Shown here piece by piece: positions 60,334-64,000 of a stretch of DNA of 64,000 nucleotides; the first letter of the stretch is position 1, and every line of letters starts with the position of its first letter. The DNA comes from Planctomycetota bacterium (GTDB lineage: Bacteria > Planctomycetota > Phycisphaerae > UBA1845 > Fen-1342). The DNA lies in the NCBI GenBank assembly GCA_018814045.1, contig JAHJAR010000277.1, positions 1-64,000 of the forward strand, in the 5' to 3' direction. The notes under the pieces were generated by a model. The model had not been told where the DNA came from. It was given only the letters and a program-made list of their open reading frames with translations, and made no database searches. The position numbers and the translations under genes are program-made.

Positions 60334-62019
60334 ATGAGCTACCTGCTGGAGACTCTGGGCCGCGGATTGCCGGGGCAATTGCTCACGGTTTTCCAGAACC
60401 AGTTGCCGGGGCTCGAGGATGATGATCCCGAGACCCTGGGGGCGCGCCGCATTGAAACTCCGACATCGGGCGACCTGGCCATGCGGCTGGGCATGGTGCA
60501 CCTGCTGAGCCTGCGGCTGTCGGATGCAAAAGCGGCATTCGAAAGCGCGCAAGAGCTTTCGTGTGCCACGCCGCAGCCGGCGATCGGCTTGGCCTGTGTG
60601 TGCGACGAGCTGGGGCAGTCCGATGAGGCGCTGCGACACTTGTCGATCGCGCACGCGCACGATCCGGATGATCCGGCGATCCTGTTTGGGATCGGCTACT
60701 GCTGTGAGCGAACCGGGCAGAAGGAGGCGGCCGTCGTCAGCTACCAGAATGCGATCAAGCAGTGTCCCTTCTTGCGCAACGGCTACGAACGTCTGGCGGC
60801 GATCGCGATCCATGACGGTGACTGGGGGGCGGCGATTGCGCAGTACGAGAAGCTGGCCGAGTTGGAGCCGGACGATCTCGACGTATTGCTGCCGCTGGCG
60901 AATCTGCAATTGCAGCGCAACCGGCCGCTGGAAGCGATCGAGCAGTACCAGCGGGCGTTGCTGATCGAGCCCGAGATGGGCGAAGGTGTGCTGGCCGATG
61001 TGGAGAGTCTCGTGGGTGAGGGGCGCGTGAACGAGGCGCTGTCCACGATGGAGGAACTGGTCGAGAAATACCCAGGCGTGGCTGATTTCCACGTGCACCT
61101 CGGTGACCTGTACACCAAGGTCGGCGACGACGAATCGGCGATCGCGCAGTACAACGCCGCGCTCGAGTTCCAACCCACGTTTCTCGAAGCCACCGTGAAG
61201 CTGGGGACGCAGCACCTGCGGCAGCGTCGGCTGGTGGATGCGGCCCATGCCTTCAACCGGGCGGTGGAGTTAAACGACCGGCTGATCACCGCCTTCGTCG
61301 GTCTGGGCGTTTCGCAGGATGCGGCCGGGCGCGAACACGAGGCCCAGGCGACGTTTGACCTGGCGGCCAGTCTGGAGCCGAACAGCACGCTGTTGTTCTC
61401 GGAAACGGCGCGCTTGCAGCTCCAGAACGAGGCGGAGCGCAACCGTCCCGAACTGGATTTGACTGACGCAGACACGATCGACGGTCTTGGGAATGACGAG
61501 TTGCTGGCGGACGCACTGCGCCGCCATCGCCAGGCCCTACTGCGAACTCCCAACCATGCGGACCTGCACTATCGCCATGGTTTGCTGCTGCGGCAACTAG
61601 GTGAGTTCGAAGAGGCCATCCAGGCCTTCCGCGACGCCGTGGCGATCAACCCCAACTACGCCAAGGCCTTGATCAAGCTGGGTATCTGCCTGAAGGAAAG
61701 TGGCGAGACCGACGAAGCGATCGAGGTGTTCCGCCGCGCGCTTACGCTCGACAGCAGCTTCGTGGACGTGCACTACCAGTTGGGCCTGCTCTTTGCGCAG
61801 CGCAACCGCTTCGACCTGGCGGCGGAAGAGTTTGAACTGGCCGTCGCCGGCAACATGGACAGTGTGTCATTTCGGGCCAACCTGGCGCTGGCGCTCCAGA
61901 ACATCGGCATGGTGGATCGGGCGGCGTCGACATGGCGGTCGATTTGCAGCATGACGCGCGACACGGACCCCGTGCTGGCCAGACGCGAAGATGCTCTCGA
62001 CCAGGCCCGCCGGCTGTAG
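60334..62019 (+). CDS. Large TPR protein
   Basis: 561 residues, nearly all tetratricopeptide repeats (about a dozen), such as 'RLGMVHLLSLRLSDAKAAFE', 'HLGDLYTKVGDDESAIAQYN' and 'IKLGICLKESGETDEAIEVF'. A short stretch near 375-400 ('LDLTDADTIDGLGNDELLAD') breaks the array into two blocks. No signal peptide or membrane segment, so probably cytoplasmic. It may serve as assembly scaffold for the neighbouring proteins; no function can be named. Confidence 0.85.
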   Translation: MSYLLETLGRGLPGQLLTVFQNQLPGLEDDDPETLGARRIETPTSGDLAMRLGMVHLLSLRLSDAKAAFESAQELSCATPQPAIGLACVCDELGQSDEALRHLSIAHAHDPDDPAILFGIGYCCERTGQKEAAVVSYQNAIKQCPFLRNGYERLAAIAIHDGDWGAAIAQYEKLAELEPDDLDVLLPLANLQLQRNRPLEAIEQYQRALLIEPEMGEGVLADVESLVGEGRVNEALSTMEELVEKYPGVADFHVHLGDLYTKVGDDESAIAQYNAALEFQPTFLEATVKLGTQHLRQRRLVDAAHAFNRAVELNDRLITAFVGLGVSQDAAGREHEAQATFDLAASLEPNSTLLFSETARLQLQNEAERNRPELDLTDADTIDGLGNDELLADALRRHRQALLRTPNHADLHYRHGLLLRQLGEFEEAIQAFRDAVAINPNYAKALIKLGICLKESGETDEAIEVFRRALTLDSSFVDVHYQLGLLFAQRNRFDLAAEEFELAVAGNMDSVSFRANLALALQNIGMVDRAASTWRSICSMTRDTDPVLARREDALDQARRL

Positions 62020-62080
62020 CGCGCGCCGGTCCGTGCCGCCCCCCACGCCATGACTTGCCGCGGCGCTTACAATGCAGGGG

Positions 62081-64000
62081 ATGCCGGAGACCCAGGAGCC
62101 AACGGAAACCGCTGAGCGCCGCTCCCGCCTGCGAATGTGGAGCGTGGCATGTTTGGCGGTACTGGCCGCGGGCGCGCTTTGTGTGCCCGTGCTGTTTCTG
62201 GACCTCCCGGATCCCGCGGCACCCCCGCGTCACACCACTTTTCCCGGGTTATCTCCGCTGATGGAGAGCGCTGCGGCCACGGTTGCGGCCGAACCGGGGC
62301 CGACCAGCCCAAGCGGCGAGCTGCCAGGACCGCAGCCCGCACCAGCCGGGGGTGATCCGGCCGGGCCGTTGCCGATCGTTGATCGGCGGCGCGTGCAGGG
62401 CGACTTCGCCCAGCCGGCCCAGCCGGGGGCAGGTGCGGCGACAGCCGGCGCAACGCCGCGCAGCCCGCCGCGTTTGGACCGCTCGGCGGAGGTACGTCGG
62501 CGGCGTGTATCGGAGTTAGGTGGAACGCCGCGCACGGAGGACGCGGTCGAGGCCGGTCTGGCGTGGCTGGCCGCCCACCAGTCCGGCGACGGGACGTGGC
62601 GCCGGGTCGAATACATGGAGCGGTGTCCGCCCGACGATCTGTGTCCCGGGCAGGCTGTGAGCCGCACGGAAGATTGGCTTGTCGCGGGCACAACCGCTTT
62701 GAGTCTGCTGGCCTTTCTCGGTGCCGGGTACACCGATCGCGAGGGGCCGCATCAGGGAGTCGTCGGCGGCGGGGTACGGGCGTTGCTGGACCGGCAGCGG
62801 CCCGACGGCGGGTTTTGTGCTACAGAGAGCATGGCGGGCTACAACAACACGCTGGCGACACTGGCGCTGGCCGAACACTATGCGCTGACGCGCAACCAAG
62901 AGCTCGTCGAACCGCTGACGCGGGCCGTCAATCAGCTAGTGCAGACACAGCAGCAGTTAGGGGGGTGGGACTATGTGCCGCGCTCGGACAGTGGGCGCAA
63001 CGACACCTCGATCACCGCCTGGGCCATGCAGGCTCTACAGGCTGCTGCCGCGGCCGGAATCGAGGTGCCCGGAGCGACTTTTGTAAAGGCGGCCGTGCAC
63101 TTCACGCGGGCGGCCGAACCGGACGGACGCGTGTGGTACGCCGACTTTGGCACGGGCTATGGCGTGGACCCGCAGACGCTGCGTCCGATGTACCGTTACG
63201 GGCCGGCGATGACGGCGGCGGGGATGACCTGCGAGCAGTTGTTGGGCTGGCGGACGGACAGCCCGCTACGCCTGAAGCAGCAGGCGCTGCTGTTCAGTCA
63301 GCTCCCGTCGGCCGCCTTGCTCCAGGGGCGCGACCGCCTTCAGTTGCACAGTTACTACTACTGGTACTACGGGACGGTGGCGATGTTTCAATGCGGCGGC
63401 GAGGCCTGGCAGCGCTGGAACGCACACCTGCGCGACGCGATCCTGCCGCTGCAAAACCGCGACAAGCGTGCCGATGGTCAGAAGTCGCACGCCTATGGAA
63501 GCTGGCAGCCGTTCGGGCCCAACTGGGGGCGCTGGGGACGCATGGGAGGACGCGTCTACACTACTGCGCTGTGCGTTCTGACACTCGAGATCTACTACCG
63601 GCATACTCCCGCGTACCTGGACGACTACCTGGTGCTGTCGGCGGCGGACTGGCAAGCCTATCTGCGCCCGGCCGGGCAGCGCGAGCGGCGCTGGGTCCTC
63701 GACTATCTGCGTGAAGCGCGGTTGGAAGTGGCCGAGCCGGTGTTGGTGGGATTGTTGGAGGGACGCGACCGGCAGGCCGCCCTGGCGGCAGCGGTGATTC
63801 TGGCGGAGTCTGGCTCGCCGCTCGGTCGCCCACTATTGGATGAAGTGGTTACGGCGCTGCCGCCGTGGGAGCGGAAACCCGTCGAGCGGGCTCTGGCGCG
63901 CGCGCGGGAGATCGAGAGCTGGGTGCCGGCGGCGGGACGCGTGCGGGAGTACGACGCCCGGAGCCGTCTGGCAACCCTGGACCTGCCGCGTGCTTACGTT
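62081..64000 (+). CDS. Prenyltransferase/squalene-oxidase repeat protein, 3' end outside window
   Basis: The frame is open from ATG 62081 to the window edge (640 codons), so the protein is incomplete. A signal anchor ('VACLAVLAAGALCVPVLFL') is followed by a Pro/Ala-rich linker (about 50-145). From about 150 the alpha/alpha-toroid repeats begin: 'AGLAWLAAHQSGDGTWRRVE', 'ALLDRQRPDGGFCATESM', 'NQLVQTQQQLGGWDYVP' and 'YNNTLATLALAEHY'. This is the same fold as the protein at 24087. No DxDD cyclase motif seen. A basal extracytoplasmic scaffold or binding role is likely; the part after about 520 looks helical and unrelated. Confidence 0.85.
   Translation, partial: MPETQEPTETAERRSRLRMWSVACLAVLAAGALCVPVLFLDLPDPAAPPRHTTFPGLSPLMESAAATVAAEPGPTSPSGELPGPQPAPAGGDPAGPLPIVDRRRVQGDFAQPAQPGAGAATAGATPRSPPRLDRSAEVRRRRVSELGGTPRTEDAVEAGLAWLAAHQSGDGTWRRVEYMERCPPDDLCPGQAVSRTEDWLVAGTTALSLLAFLGAGYTDREGPHQGVVGGGVRALLDRQRPDGGFCATESMAGYNNTLATLALAEHYALTRNQELVEPLTRAVNQLVQTQQQLGGWDYVPRSDSGRNDTSITAWAMQALQAAAAAGIEVPGATFVKAAVHFTRAAEPDGRVWYADFGTGYGVDPQTLRPMYRYGPAMTAAGMTCEQLLGWRTDSPLRLKQQALLFSQLPSAALLQGRDRLQLHSYYYWYYGTVAMFQCGGEAWQRWNAHLRDAILPLQNRDKRADGQKSHAYGSWQPFGPNWGRWGRMGGRVYTTALCVLTLEIYYRHTPAYLDDYLVLSAADWQAYLRPAGQRERRWVLDYLREARLEVAEPVLVGLLEGRDRQAALAAAVILAESGSPLGRPLLDEVVTALPPWERKPVERALARAREIESWVPAAGRVREYDARSRLATLDLPRAYV

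Overview
The window is GC-rich bacterial DNA that most resembles a Planctomycetota genome, probably of the Phycisphaerae type. The main signs are secreted proteins with PEP-CTERM and IPTL-CTERM sorting tails, two dockerin-like C-termini of the 'VNGFDID' kind, a prepilin-type protein with the planctomycete 'FTLIELLVVVAIIALL' start, SpmA/SpmB membrane proteins, many lipoproteins, and dispersed palindromic repeats around a 'GAGCCGCGACCGTCAGGGAGCGGTT' type core (described by position below). No rRNA, tRNA or CRISPR array was seen. The taxonomic call is an inference from gene content, not from a marker comparison.

Layout. 1-481: decayed 3' end of a group II intron (broken maturase plus domains V and VI). 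602-4072: sulfatase-like lipoprotein, an IPTL-CTERM exported protein and a possible 54-residue membrane protein. 4355-10912: a TMTC-like membrane TPR protein (minus strand) and a 1398-residue secreted lamin-tail/dockerin protein. 11155-14501: spmA-spmB-PBP4 operon. 14703-16649: PEP-CTERM protein and a membrane endonuclease/exonuclease/phosphatase-family protein, both minus. 17185-22396: five-gene beta-oxidation operon. 22646-22820: candidate small RNA with its own promoter and terminator. 23164-26685: coiled-coil lipoprotein, squalene-cyclase-fold protein and serpin. 26695-32308 (minus): degenerate Gfo/Idh/MocA protein, degenerate GH123-like protein and pentahaem cytochrome.

32360-41112 (plus): hypothetical exported protein overlapping purC, a pseudopilin-like protein, a small membrane-protein group, a B12/radical SAM protein, a rhodanese-DoxX pair and a DUF819 permease. 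41295-45230: DUF6504-like and HAD proteins, thiamine-binding protein, a beta-helix dockerin protein, and most of the dispersed repeats. 45230-50318: TraB/GumN protein, DMT transporter, BtpA-family protein, a second PEP-CTERM protein and ribF. 50561-57026: pseudopilin-like and small membrane proteins, purL fused to a PurS-like region, accA, DUF971 and DUF2617-like proteins. 57134-64000: a half-length UvrA, a zinc-ribbon protein, two TPR proteins and a second squalene-cyclase-fold protein running off the right edge.

How the parts fit. The beta-oxidation operon holds every enzyme for one full turn of the spiral (two acyl-CoA dehydrogenases, crotonase, 3-hydroxyacyl-CoA dehydrogenase, thiolase). 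purC, purL, accA and ribF are scattered housekeeping genes. Much of the rest is cell-envelope or surface biology. The observations most worth following are the spmA-spmB-carboxypeptidase linkage, echoing the Bacillus dacB-spmA-spmB operon with an unrelated carboxypeptidase family; the UvrA lacking its second ATPase half; the candidate RNA at 22681-22820; the operon of two carbohydrate-enzyme relatives that appear to have lost their catalytic residues; and the repeat families.
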